A program made the position numbers and the translations under genes. From Streptosporangium brasiliense (GTDB lineage Bacteria; Actinomycetota; Actinomycetes; Streptosporangiales; Streptosporangiaceae): a DNA stretch of 64,000 nt. Numbering within the stretch: the stretch's first letter is position 1; every line of letters starts with the position of its first letter. The notes under the pieces are model-generated. The model did no database searches, was not told the DNA's origin, and saw nothing but the letters and a program-made list of their open reading frames with translations. Where the stretch lies: contig NZ_JAUSRB010000002.1 in the NCBI RefSeq assembly GCF_030811595.1, positions 3,844,001-3,908,000 of the forward strand, in the 5' to 3' direction. This document shows positions 53,015-63,918 of the stretch, piece by piece.

Positions 53015-54313
53015 ATGGCGGCACCCATTCACACCTCGGTCAAACGGCGCGGCGGCGTGGCGGCCTTGGCCAATCGGTGGCCCTTGCTTGGGCAGCGCCG
53101 TGCGCTGGTCGTCTACCTTTGCGGGATCGTGGCGCTGGATCTGGTGGCGATCGGGTTCTCCGCCCTGTCGACCGATTTCCGCCGGCAGGACCTGCTCACC
53201 TTCGCCGCGCTGATGGCGTGCGGAGCCGTCTGCATCGAGGCGACCCGCCGACTGGGCATGCCCGCCGGGGTCTCCCGTGACCTGCTGTCCGCCTGGTGGC
53301 TGCCCGCCGCGCTGCTCCTGCCCCCCGTCTACGCGCTTCTGGCCCCCATCCCGCTACAGATCCTCCTGCAGAAACGGGTGCGCGAGACGGTCGTCTACCG
53401 GAGGGTCTTCAGCTCGGCCGCGATCGGCCTTGCCGGGTGCGCGGCCTCGGTGCTGTTCCACACCGTCGTCGGCGACCTGACCGCCCTCACCGCGGGGGCC
53501 GGGGGGCCGATCCTCGTCGCCGTGGGCTGCGCCGTCCTGTTCACCGTGCTCAACACGGCGCTGATCGCGGTCGCCGCGCACACCGCCGCCCCCGACAGCC
53601 GCTGGCGGGAGGTCCTGTGGAACCGGGAGAGCCTGCTGCTCGACGTGGTCGAGCTCTGCCTCGGGGTCCTCGTCGCCATCACCTGCGGCCTGAACCTGGC
53701 GCTGCTGCTGCTGGCGCTGCCGCCGGTGGTCCTGCTCCAGCGCAGCCTGCTCCACGCCCAGCTGCAGGCCGCGGCCCGCACCGACTCCAAGACCGGCCTG
53801 CTCAACGCCGCGGCCTGGCAGCGCGAGGCCGACACCGAGATCGTCAGGGCGCGCCGCACCGGCGAGACGCTCGCCCTGCTGATCGTCGACATCGACCACT
53901 TCAAGCGGGTCAACGACACCTACGGCCACCTGATCGGCGACCAGGTCCTGGTCGGGGTGGCCGCCACCATCCGCAGCCAGCTCCGTGACTACGACGTGGT
54001 GGGCAGGTTCGGCGGCGAGGAGTTCGTCGTCCTGCTGCCCCGGGCGGACGTGACCGAGGCCCGCCGGGTCGCCGAGCGGCTGCGGTCGCGCATCGGGCGG
54101 ATGGCGGTCCCGGCCGACGACAACATGGTCACCGTGACCATCTCGGCCGGCGTCGCGGTCATGACCATGCACGGCGACGACCTGATCGAGCTGCTCGCCG
54201 CTGCTGACCTGGCCCTTTACCGTGCCAAGGAGCTCGGCCGCGACCGGATCTGCCTACCCGTCACCACCGTGCCCCCGGCCCGCAGGCCGGGTCCCGAGGC
54301 CGCCCCTAGCTAA
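53015..54313 (+). CDS. Membrane diguanylate cyclase (GGDEF domain)
   Basis: 432 residues. About six transmembrane helices fill residues 25-255, then a complete GGDEF domain. The active-site loop is FGGEEF and the inhibitory I-site RxxD (RDYD) lies exactly five residues before it, so c-di-GMP synthesis with product inhibition is expected. DIDHFKRVNDTYGH gives the metal/GTP residues. No EAL domain. In sporulating actinomycetes c-di-GMP acts through BldD to hold back development (known), which suits the dynamin/SsbB neighbourhood. Confidence 0.92.
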   Translation: MAAPIHTSVKRRGGVAALANRWPLLGQRRALVVYLCGIVALDLVAIGFSALSTDFRRQDLLTFAALMACGAVCIEATRRLGMPAGVSRDLLSAWWLPAALLLPPVYALLAPIPLQILLQKRVRETVVYRRVFSSAAIGLAGCAASVLFHTVVGDLTALTAGAGGPILVAVGCAVLFTVLNTALIAVAAHTAAPDSRWREVLWNRESLLLDVVELCLGVLVAITCGLNLALLLLALPPVVLLQRSLLHAQLQAAARTDSKTGLLNAAAWQREADTEIVRARRTGETLALLIVDIDHFKRVNDTYGHLIGDQVLVGVAATIRSQLRDYDVVGRFGGEEFVVLLPRADVTEARRVAERLRSRIGRMAVPADDNMVTVTISAGVAVMTMHGDDLIELLAAADLALYRAKELGRDRICLPVTTVPPARRPGPEAAPS

Positions 54314-54339
54314 GGCTGACAGGCCCTAAGCTAGAAGGC

Positions 54340-56004
<1,665 letters not shown>

Positions 56005-56074
56005 CGCGGGGCCTCAAGCGGCCTCCGGCGCCCCGCCGTACAGCGGGGGCCGGAGGCCCGCTACCGTTTCCGAT

Positions 56075-56515
56075 GTGTCTGGACAGAGCGTGACCGGCGA
56101 CGTGAGCCGTACCCACCGGCATGTGTTCCCCAGAGCGGTCAGGTTCGCCGACATCGACTCGCTGGGCCATGTCAACAACGTCCGGTTCTTCGACTACCTC
56201 GAAGACGCCCGCCTGGAGATGTTCCACATCGACCTCCACCGGGAGGGGGCGGCGCCCTTCCGGGGGCTCGTGGTGGCCCGGCACGAGATCGACTACAGAC
56301 GTCCACTGACCTTCCGCGCCGACCCGGTCCGGGTGGAGACGTGGGTGACGGAGATCCGGCCGGTGCGCTTCACCCTCGACTACGAGATCCGCGACGGCGA
56401 AGAGGTCTTCGTGCGGGCCCGCTCCGTGATGGTCGCCTACGACGTGCAGAAGGCCGCTCCCCGGCGGTTGAACCCCTATGAGCTGAGCTACCTGCGCAGG
56501 TTCGCCGCCGAGTAA
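56075..56515 (+). CDS. Acyl-CoA thioesterase, 4-hydroxybenzoyl-CoA thioesterase fold
   Basis: 146 residues, GTG start. The hot-dog fold signature DIDSLGHVNNVRFFDYLEDAR carries the catalytic Asp and the loop that binds CoA thioesters. YbgC/FcbC-type members hydrolyse short or aromatic acyl-CoAs. It follows ettA by 70 bases, an arrangement common in actinobacteria as recalled. Confidence 0.9.
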   Translation: MSGQSVTGDVSRTHRHVFPRAVRFADIDSLGHVNNVRFFDYLEDARLEMFHIDLHREGAAPFRGLVVARHEIDYRRPLTFRADPVRVETWVTEIRPVRFTLDYEIRDGEEVFVRARSVMVAYDVQKAAPRRLNPYELSYLRRFAAE

Positions 56516-56549
56516 CGGGCCGGGGGAGCCTCTGCTCCGGCGGCCGTGG

Positions 56550-57476
56550 TCAGCCGGTGGTCCGAGGGCTGACGTCCAGTACGGCCTTGCCGGGGATCTT
56601 CCGGTCGAGCAGTGCCTGGGCGGCGTCGGCGATGCCTTCCCAGGGGCCGCGCCAGCCGACCTCGGGCAGGAGCCTGCCGTCGGCGACGAATCGCAGCAGC
56701 GTGGACAGGTCGGCGCCGAACGGGGTGGTGTCGCCGAAGCTGTTCATCGACCTGGACGGGCCGAGGGAGAAGAACGAGTACGGCGCGAAGACGGCCGGTT
56801 CGCCGGAGGCCCAGCCGATGTTCTGGACGCTCCCGCCGGGAGCGAGCAGCGCCCACGCGGCGGTGAGCTGGGGCCCGCCGACGTTGTCCAGGATCACGTC
56901 CACCGGCCGGTCCACGCCCTCCAGGCCAATGACCACCTCGTGGGCGCCCAGCTCGGCCAGGCCCTCCGCGCGCGCCGCCGAGCCGGCCGACGCGATGACA
57001 TGCGCACCGCCCAGCGCCGCGAGCTGGACGGCGAGCCGGCCGACGCCGCCGGAGGCGCCGGTGATCAGGACGCGCCTGCCCAGGATCGGGGCGGCCCGCA
57101 GCGTGCGCAGCGCGGTGACGCCGGCCATCGGCAGGGCCGCGGCGTCGGCCAGGTCGACTCCGTCCGGGACCTCGGCGACGGAGTCGGCGTCGACGGCCAT
57201 GCGCTGCGCCCAGGCGCCCGGTCCGAAGGCCGCGACGCGGGCCCCGACGGCCGGGCCGCTGCCGTCCGCGGCGGCCTGCGCCACGACGCCGGAGGCGTCG
57301 TAGCCGGACACGGTCCCCGGCTCCTGCTGCCGGGCGAAGGCGATCTCTCCGTGGTTGAGAGAGATGTGACGCACGTCGATCACTGCCTGGTGCGGGCGCG
57401 GTGCGGGCTCGGCGGCATCGTCCACCCGTAGGGCCGCGGGGGCGGTCGGGTCGACGACGAGCGCACGGATGCTCAT
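56550..57476 (-). CDS. Zinc-independent MDR reductase (quinone oxidoreductase-like)
   Basis: 308 residues. GroES-like N-terminal half, then VLITGASGGVGRLAVQLAALGG for NADPH binding and VDVILDNVGGPQL. No zinc ligands. The substrate is unknown. The divergent TetR gene and twin operators predict induction by a small electrophile or drug-like molecule. Confidence 0.85.
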   Translation of the reverse strand: MSIRALVVDPTAPAALRVDDAAEPAPRPHQAVIDVRHISLNHGEIAFARQQEPGTVSGYDASGVVAQAAADGSGPAVGARVAAFGPGAWAQRMAVDADSVAEVPDGVDLADAAALPMAGVTALRTLRAAPILGRRVLITGASGGVGRLAVQLAALGGAHVIASAGSAARAEGLAELGAHEVVIGLEGVDRPVDVILDNVGGPQLTAAWALLAPGGSVQNIGWASGEPAVFAPYSFFSLGPSRSMNSFGDTTPFGADLSTLLRFVADGRLLPEVGWRGPWEGIADAAQALLDRKIPGKAVLDVSPRTTG

Positions 57477-57518
57477 TGGTCCTCCTCGTGAGGCGACGGA
57501 TCTCTGTCCTGACGCCGT

Positions 57519-57577
57519 TACCGGACCGGCGGTCCGCTAGGGAGCGGTTGTATCATATCGGACTGACGGTCCGCTAA
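57519..57577. promoter_or_regulatory. Twin TetR-type operators
   Basis: GGACCGGCGGTCCGCTA (57523) and GGACTGACGGTCCGCTA (57560) are 37 bases apart in the gap between the divergent MDR and TetR genes. Each is a GGAC-GTCC palindrome around a short spacer. One would cover each promoter. Confidence 0.75.
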
Positions 57578-57591
57578 CTGGAGGACAACGG

Positions 57592-58173
57592 ATGGCCGAA
57601 GAGCGTCACGAGCGCGCCAACGCGGCACGGAACCGGCGAGCGGTCCTTCAGGCAGCGGAGCGGCTGCTGGAGGAGGGCGGGGACGAACACGTCTCCCTCG
57701 ACCGGGTCGCGGCTCTCGCCGGTGTCGGCAAGGGCACTGTTTTCCGCCGCTTCGGCAGCCGCGCCGGCCTCATGCAGGCGCTCCTCGAAGAGCGGTCGCT
57801 CGCCTTACGGGAGGCCGTCAGCCAGGGGCCGCCGCCGCTGGGCCCGGGGGCGCCCGCGAGAGAGCGCCTGCTGGCCTTCCTCGACGGGCTGGGGGGCATC
57901 GCCGAGCAGAACGCCGCCCTCCTGACCGCCCACGAGCAGGCGTGCGCGGAGGACAAGCACGCCGACCCGAGCTACCGGTTCTGGCACCGCCACATCCGCG
58001 ACCTGCTGGCCGAGGAGCGTCCCGACCTCGACACGGAGTTCCTCGCCCACGCGCTGCTCTCGGTGTTCGACGGCAAACTGATCAGGCATCTGACACGCGA
58101 CGATCCACGGCGCTTCACCGCGTCCGTGCAGGAGATGGTCATCGCCCTGCTGACCTCGCCGCCCCGCCGCTGA
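57592..58173 (+). CDS. TetR-family transcriptional regulator
   Basis: 193 residues. The N-terminal HTH (about 14-60) reads VLQAAERLLEEGG-DEHVSLDRVAALAGVGKGTVFRRFGSR, followed by a helical ligand domain. It likely represses itself and the divergent reductase through the twin operators. GGAGGAC lies upstream of the ATG. The stop codon begins a 34-bp duplicated unit. Confidence 0.9.
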   Translation: MAEERHERANAARNRRAVLQAAERLLEEGGDEHVSLDRVAALAGVGKGTVFRRFGSRAGLMQALLEERSLALREAVSQGPPPLGPGAPARERLLAFLDGLGGIAEQNAALLTAHEQACAEDKHADPSYRFWHRHIRDLLAEERPDLDTEFLAHALLSVFDGKLIRHLTRDDPRRFTASVQEMVIALLTSPPRR

Positions 58174-58240
58174 CCGCCGGACGCCCGGAGCACTCCTCCG
58201 CCACCGACCGCCGGGCCCCGGGGCACTCTTCCGCCGCCGG
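58172..58240 (+). repeat. 34-bp direct duplication starting at the TetR stop
   Basis: GACCGCCGG at 58172 and 58206 open two units that continue with CCCGG(A/G)G-CACTC-TCCGCC, differing by a few bases and one indel. The first unit overlaps the TGA stop. Confidence 0.7.
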
Positions 58241-58332
58241 GCCGTACGGCGAGACCCGCGCCGGACCTGCCGCCGGCGGCTCGGGGCGGGTGCGCCGACG
58301 GCGGTCCGGGACGTGTGCGCCGGGGACGGCTC

Positions 58333-59868
58333 TCAGGAGGTGCTGAGCCAGGCAGCCGTGTCCGGCGGGAGCAGGTAGCCGTCGACGGGGGCGCTGCCGA
58401 TCAGCACCCGGTCGTGCGCCGGGAGCGGCACCGCCTCGGATCCGCAGTTGATGACGCAGGTCAGGGGGCCACGGGTGAAGAAGAGCGCCCCCTCGGGGGA
58501 GTCGAGCCAGATGATCTCGTCGGTGAGCGAGCCGCGCAGCTCGCGGCGGGTGCGCAGGGCCTCCTGGTAGAAGCTCAGGGTCGACCCCGGATCGCTCGCC
58601 TGGCGGTCGGCGCTCAGCGCGGCCCACTCGACCGGCTGGGGCAGCCACGGCCGGGCGCCGTCGGGTGAGAAGCCGTACGGCTCGGCGGCGCCGGACCACG
58701 GGATGGGGACCCGGCAGCCGTCCCGGCCGGGCAGCTTCCCCTCGGAACGGGCGAAGATGGGGTCCTGGCGCGACTCCGGGGGAAGGTCCTTGACCTCGGG
58801 GAGGCCGAGCTCCTCTCCCTGATACAGGTATGCCGACCCCGGCAGGGCGAGCATGGCCAGCAGCGCCGCCCGGGCGCGGGCCAGGCCCGTCGTGGAGTTG
58901 TCCAGGCCCTCGCCGTACCGGGTGACGTGGCGGACCACGTCGTGGTTGGACAGCACCCAGGTGGGCGCGGTCACGGCGGCCAGGGTGTCATCGATGACCT
59001 TCCGGAACGCCGTCGCGGACCAGGGCGCCTCCAGCCAGGCGAAGTTGAAGCTCTGGTGCAGCTCGTCGGGGCGGACGTAGCGGGCGAGGTCCTCGGCGGA
59101 GTCGGTCCACACCTCGCCGATGGCCATCCGCTCGCCCGGATAGGAGTCGAGCACCTTGCGCCATTCGCGGTAGACCTCGTGCACCTCGGGCCGTCCCCAG
59201 ATCGGCGACTCGGCCTTGAAGGCCTGGCCCTCCGCCGGGGTGTCGGGCAGGCCCTCGGCCTTGTGCAGGCCCATCGCCACGTCGATCCTGAACCCGTCCA
59301 CCCCCCGGTCCAGCCAGAACCTCAGCACGTCGAGGAACTCGGCCTGCACCTCGGGGTTGCGCCAGTTGAAGTCGGGCTGTTCGGCGGCGAACAGGTGGAG
59401 GTACCACTGCCCGTCGGGCGTCCTGGTCCAGGCCGGGCCGCTGAAAGTCGACTGCCAGTTGTTGGGCGGCAGCTCACCGCCGTCCCGGAACAGGTAGCGT
59501 TCGCGACCCTCACCGCGCAGCGCCGCCTTGAACCACTCGTGCTCGGAGGAGCTGTGGTTGGGCACGATGTCCACGATCACCCGCAGCCCGTGGGCGTGGG
59601 CGTCGGCAACGAGCGCGTCGAAGTCCGTCAGGGTGCCGAACAGCGGGTCGACGTCGCGGTAGTCGGCCACGTCGTAGCCGCCGTCGGCCATGGGGGAGCG
59701 GTAGAAAGGGGTCAGCCAGATCGCGTCCACGCCCAGCTCGGCGAGGTAGGGAAGGCGCTGCCGGACACCGGTGAGATCGCCGACGCCGTCTCCTGAGGCG
59801 TCGGCGAAGCTGCGAACATAGATCTCGTAGACGACGGCATCACGCCACCAGGGGGTCTCCATGTGCAT
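58333..59868 (-). CDS. Alpha-glucosidase, glycoside hydrolase family 13
   Basis: 511 residues. The four GH13 regions are DIVPNHSS, GFRIDVA (nucleophile Asp), AIGEVW (acid/base Glu) and VLSNHD. Residues WWRDAVVYEIYVRSFADASG-DGVGDL at the N terminus and the PLFGTLTDFDALVADAH loop place it with oligo-1,6-glucosidase/AglA-type enzymes that split malto- or isomalto-oligosaccharides. There is no signal peptide, so it acts in the cytoplasm. AGGTGAGGG precedes the start. No sugar importer is adjacent. Confidence 0.93.
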   Translation of the reverse strand: MHMETPWWRDAVVYEIYVRSFADASGDGVGDLTGVRQRLPYLAELGVDAIWLTPFYRSPMADGGYDVADYRDVDPLFGTLTDFDALVADAHAHGLRVIVDIVPNHSSSEHEWFKAALRGEGRERYLFRDGGELPPNNWQSTFSGPAWTRTPDGQWYLHLFAAEQPDFNWRNPEVQAEFLDVLRFWLDRGVDGFRIDVAMGLHKAEGLPDTPAEGQAFKAESPIWGRPEVHEVYREWRKVLDSYPGERMAIGEVWTDSAEDLARYVRPDELHQSFNFAWLEAPWSATAFRKVIDDTLAAVTAPTWVLSNHDVVRHVTRYGEGLDNSTTGLARARAALLAMLALPGSAYLYQGEELGLPEVKDLPPESRQDPIFARSEGKLPGRDGCRVPIPWSGAAEPYGFSPDGARPWLPQPVEWAALSADRQASDPGSTLSFYQEALRTRRELRGSLTDEIIWLDSPEGALFFTRGPLTCVINCGSEAVPLPAHDRVLIGSAPVDGYLLPPDTAAWLSTS

Positions 59869-59891
59869 GGATTGCCCTCACCTGGCGGGGT

Positions 59892-60290
59892 TTATGCGTC
59901 AGGGGCGTTGACCATGCTGTGCGCTGCGTAGACGAGGTAGTCCCACAGGCGCTTCTCCAGGTCGTCGGGGAGCTCCAGCGAGATCACCGCGTCGTGCATG
60001 TGCTTGAGCCAGGCGTCGCGCTCGGCCGAGCCGATGACGAAGGGGTTGTGCCGCATCCGCAGCCGCGGGTGCCCCCGCTGGGCGCTGTAGGTGTTGGGCC
60101 CACCCCAGTATTGGATCAGGAAGAGCCGGAGCCGGTCTTCGGCCCCGGCGAGGTCGTCCTCGGGATAGAGCGGTCGTAGCAGTGGGTCGTCCACGACGCC
60201 TTGGTAGAAGCGGTGGACAAGACGCCGGAAGGCCTCCTCGCCGCCGACCGCGTCGTAGAAGGACTGAGGTTCCTCGGGGATAGCGGACAC
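59892..60290 (-). CDS. glbO: Truncated haemoglobin, group II (GlbO-like)
   Basis: 132 residues. The two-on-two globin fold is shown by FYDAVGGEEAFRRLVHRFYQ-GV, LYPEDD, YWGGPNTYS with the CD1 Tyr, the proximal His in RMRHNPF and the group II Trp G8 in RDAWLKHM. Actinobacterial GlbO proteins bind oxygen tightly and are linked to respiration or oxidative stress. It ends just before the alpha-glucosidase gene on the same strand. Confidence 0.93.
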   Translation of the reverse strand: MSAIPEEPQSFYDAVGGEEAFRRLVHRFYQGVVDDPLLRPLYPEDDLAGAEDRLRLFLIQYWGGPNTYSAQRGHPRLRMRHNPFVIGSAERDAWLKHMHDAVISLELPDDLEKRLWDYLVYAAHSMVNAPDA

Positions 60291-60336
60291 GCCCCCAAGC
60301 CTAAGCGACTCCGGCCGGCCCCATGCCTGGGCGAGG

Positions 60337-61344
60337 TCAGCCGGCGATCGCGATGGAGGCGCGGTCGAGGGCGGACTTGATCCGGATACGGAGCTCGCGG
60401 GCGACCTCGGCCTGCCGGGAGGGGATCGTCTTGGCGCTGATCCGGAAGACGAGGGCGGTGTCGGAGATCTGCTCGATCCCCCAGACCTGGGGCTCCTCGA
60501 CCATGATGCTGTCGCGGTAGGAGGAGTCGTTCCACATGTCCTCGACCACGTCCTTGAGCAGGTCGCGGACCGCCGGGATGTCGGAGGCGTAGGCCACCGG
60601 GACGTCCACGGTCGCGCGGGACCAGCCCTGGGACTCGTTGCCGACGCGGGTGATGGTGCCGTTGCGGACGTACCAGACCCGGCCGTCGAGGTCGCGCAGG
60701 CGGGTGATGCGCAGGGTGACCGCCTCGACGGTGCCGACCGCCGCGCCCGCGTCGATCACGTCGCCCACGCCGTACTGGTCCTCCAGGAGCATGAACATGC
60801 CGGCGATGAAGTCCTTGACCAGTTCCTGGGCGCCGAAGCCGACGGCCACGCCGACGATGCCGACGCTGGTCAGCAGGGGGGCGATGGGGACGGAGAGCCG
60901 TTCCAGGACGGTCAGGGCCGCCGTGCCGAGGATGACGATCGAGGCGACGGGCCGCAGCACCGAGCCGATGGTCTCCGCGCGCTGCCTGCGCCGCTCGGCG
61001 GCGACGGCGTCGAGCCCCTCCAGCGTCACCATCTGCTTGCCGCGCAGCCGGCCGGCGATCGAGCCGCCGTTGGCCGAGGACGCGCGTTTCACCACGCGGG
61101 TGATCAGCCGGTTGGCCACGTTGCGCAGGAGGAGGGCGATGGCGACGATGAGAACGATGGCGATCGCGCTCGCGATCACAGGTGCCCAGGCGGCGGGCAG
61201 GACGGACTGCATGAGGCTGCAGATTACCCCGCCGCCGTTCTCACACCCGTTGGTCAGGCCGGCGCCCATCCTGAGAATGTCATCGACCACGGGTGCGCCG
61301 GTGGCGTCGGTGGTGGGTGCGGGGGTGGGGGCGAGCAAGAACAC
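60337..61344 (-). CDS. MscS-family mechanosensitive ion channel
   Basis: 335 residues, GTG start. One N-terminal segment followed by transmembrane helices near 55-80 and 128-150, and the pore-lining TM3 LLTSVGIVGVAVGFGAQELV then KDFIAGMF. The soluble beta domain begins YGVGDVIDAGAAVGTVEAVT and a C-terminal cage follows. It releases solutes upon osmotic downshift. There are only about three membrane spans, as in E. coli MscS. The loop between TM2 and TM3 is longer and basic (RRQRAETIGS), which is typical of actinobacterial members. Confidence 0.9.
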   Translation of the reverse strand: MFLLAPTPAPTTDATGAPVVDDILRMGAGLTNGCENGGGVICSLMQSVLPAAWAPVIASAIAIVLIVAIALLLRNVANRLITRVVKRASSANGGSIAGRLRGKQMVTLEGLDAVAAERRRQRAETIGSVLRPVASIVILGTAALTVLERLSVPIAPLLTSVGIVGVAVGFGAQELVKDFIAGMFMLLEDQYGVGDVIDAGAAVGTVEAVTLRITRLRDLDGRVWYVRNGTITRVGNESQGWSRATVDVPVAYASDIPAVRDLLKDVVEDMWNDSSYRDSIMVEEPQVWGIEQISDTALVFRISAKTIPSRQAEVARELRIRIKSALDRASIAIAG

Positions 61345-61733
61345 GGAGCAGATCCCTCTCGGATCGGATCGGTGGGCAGAACGGGCAACTCGCGTTGCCT
61401 ACCCATATTGCCGACCGAACCGGCCGCCGTCACATCACGCCGGGGAGACGGGAGGTCCGGGCCCGGGGCCGCGGGGGGCGGGGCCGGACACTCCGGTGAC
61501 GGGCGGCTCGGACGGGGCACGCACCCGGAAGCGTGTCCCGTGCCGTTTCCGAGGGGGATCCCTCCGATCACCGTCCGGACGGATCCGGACGGCAGTCTGC
61601 GTTTGATGTTCCGGGGCCGGTGGGGTGCCCAGCGTCCGAGGACGCTCCGCACCGGTCACCCCGCCGGCCCCGCCGAGCCGCGGTGGGGGCGGCGGACCGG
61701 AGGGCTGCGACTCCCTCCGGGCCACCGCTCATC
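61345..61733. other. 389-base intergenic region
   Basis: No gene is supported. The region is very GC-rich. A 22-base stretch at 61571-61592 contains overlapping palindromes CCGTCCGGACGG and TCCGGA, possibly a terminator-like structure or protein site. A GGATCGGATCGG direct repeat lies near 61362, in the promoter area of the MscS gene. Confidence 0.4.
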
Positions 61734-62018
61734 TCACTCCCCCACCGCGGCGAGTACGCGTGCGACCTTGGTCGCGGCACCGGCCGGGTCTTTCGCCGTG
61801 TGCATCCGCTCTCCCCAGGACCACCAGTAGTACCAGTCCCGGTGGCTGGGGGCGGCCTGTGCTCGGCAGGTGACGTTCTCCGCCAGGCTGGTGGCGTTCG
61901 GGTTGATCACGCGCACGAAGGCGCGCCCCGCCTGGGTCCGCACCACTCGGGCGTGAAGTCCGCGCGAGTCGAGTTCTGACACCAATCGCTCCAGGTGTCC
62001 GAAGTCGTCTTCCCCCAC
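61734..62018 (-). CDS. Small hypothetical protein beside the HTH regulator
   Basis: 94 residues from GTG at 62018, chosen because AGGAGG lies exactly 6 bases upstream; an ATG at 62033 would put that site inside the gene. The protein has an N-terminal helix DFGHLERLVSELDSRG, a beta-rich centre with the INPNATSLAENVTC segment and a Trp/Tyr-rich motif DWYYWWSWGER. Small proteins of this pattern next to large XRE regulators recur in Streptomyces-type genomes (recalled), where they may be antisigma-like or partner proteins. Divergent from the regulator. Confidence 0.65.
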   Translation of the reverse strand: MGEDDFGHLERLVSELDSRGLHARVVRTQAGRAFVRVINPNATSLAENVTCRAQAAPSHRDWYYWWSWGERMHTAKDPAGAATKVARVLAAVGE

Positions 62019-62355
62019 CTCGTCCCTCCTCATATCGCCTGTCCCGCACCGGATCGTGTCCGTTTGATTACACGGATCAGTGCTGGTTGGCCAAAGATGA
62101 CTCACCTGGGCCGATGGGTCAACGGAGGGGAGACCAAGATCAGGATGCGCCTTCTCCCAAGTAGGTTGAAAGAAGCAGTCCGCTGGTGGACGATCCTTAG
62201 CCGATGGCTCTATTCGCGCGTTCCTGGTGAGCCAAAGTTGGTCCATCATTCTCGGTAGGCACAGTGCGACAACTAAATCACACTGAGTCAGCGGGAGAGG
62301 ACCGGTCGGGACTAGTGTGCCAGCCAGCCCAGCTGGCCGCGAGAGAGGGGCCGGT
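62019..62355. other. Divergent intergenic region of the small protein/regulator pair
   Basis: This AT-richer gap holds both promoters. TTGGCCAAAG (62087-62096) and GCCAAAGTTGG (62231-62241) share GCCAAAG-TTGG blocks and may be operator copies. No gene is supported here. Confidence 0.4.
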
Positions 62356-63918
62356 ATGTCCGGCAGGCAGCACAGGGAGACGGAGTTGGCGCGGCAGATC
62401 CGGGCCAGAGGTCTGGCGGCGGGGCGCGAGCCGGCTCAGATCGCCGAGGAGATCCACGACAGGTGCGGTCCCCAGTTCGGGACCACGCGGATCAAGGGTC
62501 ATCGCCTCGCGCACGGTGTCGCTCTCGCCGACGTGATCGAACAGATACGGGCGCTGTTCGAACGCGACGGCAAGTCGGCGCCGGGTATCGGAGAGACGCT
62601 CCTGTCCGCCTATGAGAGCGGGCTGAAGCGTCCGGGGCCCGAATACCTCCACTACCTGTGTTCCGCCTACCGGGTCGAGCCGGCCTCCCTCGGATACGAC
62701 GGTCCGTGCATCTGCGGCCACGGCCACAAGATGCCCGGCACCGGCCGAGGTGATCTCCAGGATGGAAGACCCGACACTTCCCCTGGTCCGCGCGAGCTGT
62801 CGATCAAGCCGACCGGTGGCGACCCTTCCGCGGACGGGGGCGAGGAGGACGAGAACGTGCTACGGAGGACGCTTTTGCAGCTCCTGGCCGGCACCGGCGT
62901 GGCGCTGGACGGACAGGTGCTTGGATCTGTGGAGAACATCCGCAGGAGGATGGACGAGACCCTGGTTTCGGCCACCGTTTCGCCTGCGATGCTCGACCAG
63001 TGGGAGGAAGCCACCATCGGCTTCGGCCGGCAGTACATGAACACACCGCCGCTGCGGCTGCTGTGCGACGTGCTGCTGGAGTTCAGCGCCGTGCGCAAGG
63101 CCATGGAGCGGCGCCAGCCGGTGGACCTGCAGGAACGGCTGTGCCGGATGGCGGCGCAGCTCGCCGGGCTCAGCGGCATGATCATGGTGAACCTCGGCGA
63201 CCACAGGATGGCCCGGTCCTTCTTCAGGACCGGCCGGACGGCCGCCGACGACACCGGGGACCGCGCGCTCCGCGCCTGGGTCCTGGCCAGGGAGGCCCTG
63301 GTCCCGCTCTACTACGGGGATCCGCGCGAGGCCCTCAACCTCGCCAGGAAGAGCCGGGACCTGGCCGGTCAGACGCCGTGCGCCGCCCAGGCGATGGCCC
63401 CGGTCTTCGAGGCCCGCGCGCTGGCGATGATGTCGGGGGCGGGCAAGAAGGACGTGGTCGACCAGGCCAAGCGGGCGCTGTCGCGGGCCAGGGCGGCCTT
63501 CTCCCAGATGACGGCGGCCGACCAGGACGACGCGACCTTCGGCTACACCGAGCGTCAGCTCTACTTCCACCAGGGTGACGCGCTGGTGAAGCTGGGGCAG
63601 GCGATGGAGGCCGATCTCATCCTGGAGCAGGCCCTCACCAAATACGGCCCGGGAGACTGGCTCGATCCCACGATCATCAAGTTCGACCGGGCCACCTGCA
63701 AGCTCCTCGAAGGCGAGTTGGAGGAGGCGCTGGTGATAGCCAAGACGGCGCTCGCGGGGCTGGGCGAGGGCTGCCGGCCCGACATCCTCATGCAGCGCGC
63801 CCACGAGGTGGCCAGGGCGGCGGAGGCCAGGGCCCCCGGCCACCCCGCGCTCAAGGACTACCTTGAGACGTTGCGCGCCACACCGGCGGTGGACCCCGTC
63901 GCGGACGCCGCTACATGA
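62356..63918 (+). CDS. XRE-like regulator with tetratricopeptide-type C-terminal domain
   Basis: 520 residues from ATG at 62356, after GAGAGGGG. An N-terminal helical HTH region (about 1-100, with ETLLSAYESGLKRPGPEYL-HYL) is followed by a Cys/His motif CICGHGH that could bind zinc, a short linker, then a long helical repeat region (about 170-510) of TPR type, e.g. ARSFFRTGRTAADDTGD and EALNLARKSRDLAGQ. Such proteins are typical of actinomycete secondary-metabolism or development regulators; no target is known. The next gene starts at its stop (ATGA). Confidence 0.78.
   Translation: MSGRQHRETELARQIRARGLAAGREPAQIAEEIHDRCGPQFGTTRIKGHRLAHGVALADVIEQIRALFERDGKSAPGIGETLLSAYESGLKRPGPEYLHYLCSAYRVEPASLGYDGPCICGHGHKMPGTGRGDLQDGRPDTSPGPRELSIKPTGGDPSADGGEEDENVLRRTLLQLLAGTGVALDGQVLGSVENIRRRMDETLVSATVSPAMLDQWEEATIGFGRQYMNTPPLRLLCDVLLEFSAVRKAMERRQPVDLQERLCRMAAQLAGLSGMIMVNLGDHRMARSFFRTGRTAADDTGDRALRAWVLAREALVPLYYGDPREALNLARKSRDLAGQTPCAAQAMAPVFEARALAMMSGAGKKDVVDQAKRALSRARAAFSQMTAADQDDATFGYTERQLYFHQGDALVKLGQAMEADLILEQALTKYGPGDWLDPTIIKFDRATCKLLEGELEEALVIAKTALAGLGEGCRPDILMQRAHEVARAAEARAPGHPALKDYLETLRATPAVDPVADAAT

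Noticed and set aside
61372..61979. Plus-strand frames in the MscS/small-protein gap
   Set aside because: No start with a ribosome binding site and no protein-like composition; they partly lie opposite the small Trp-rich gene.
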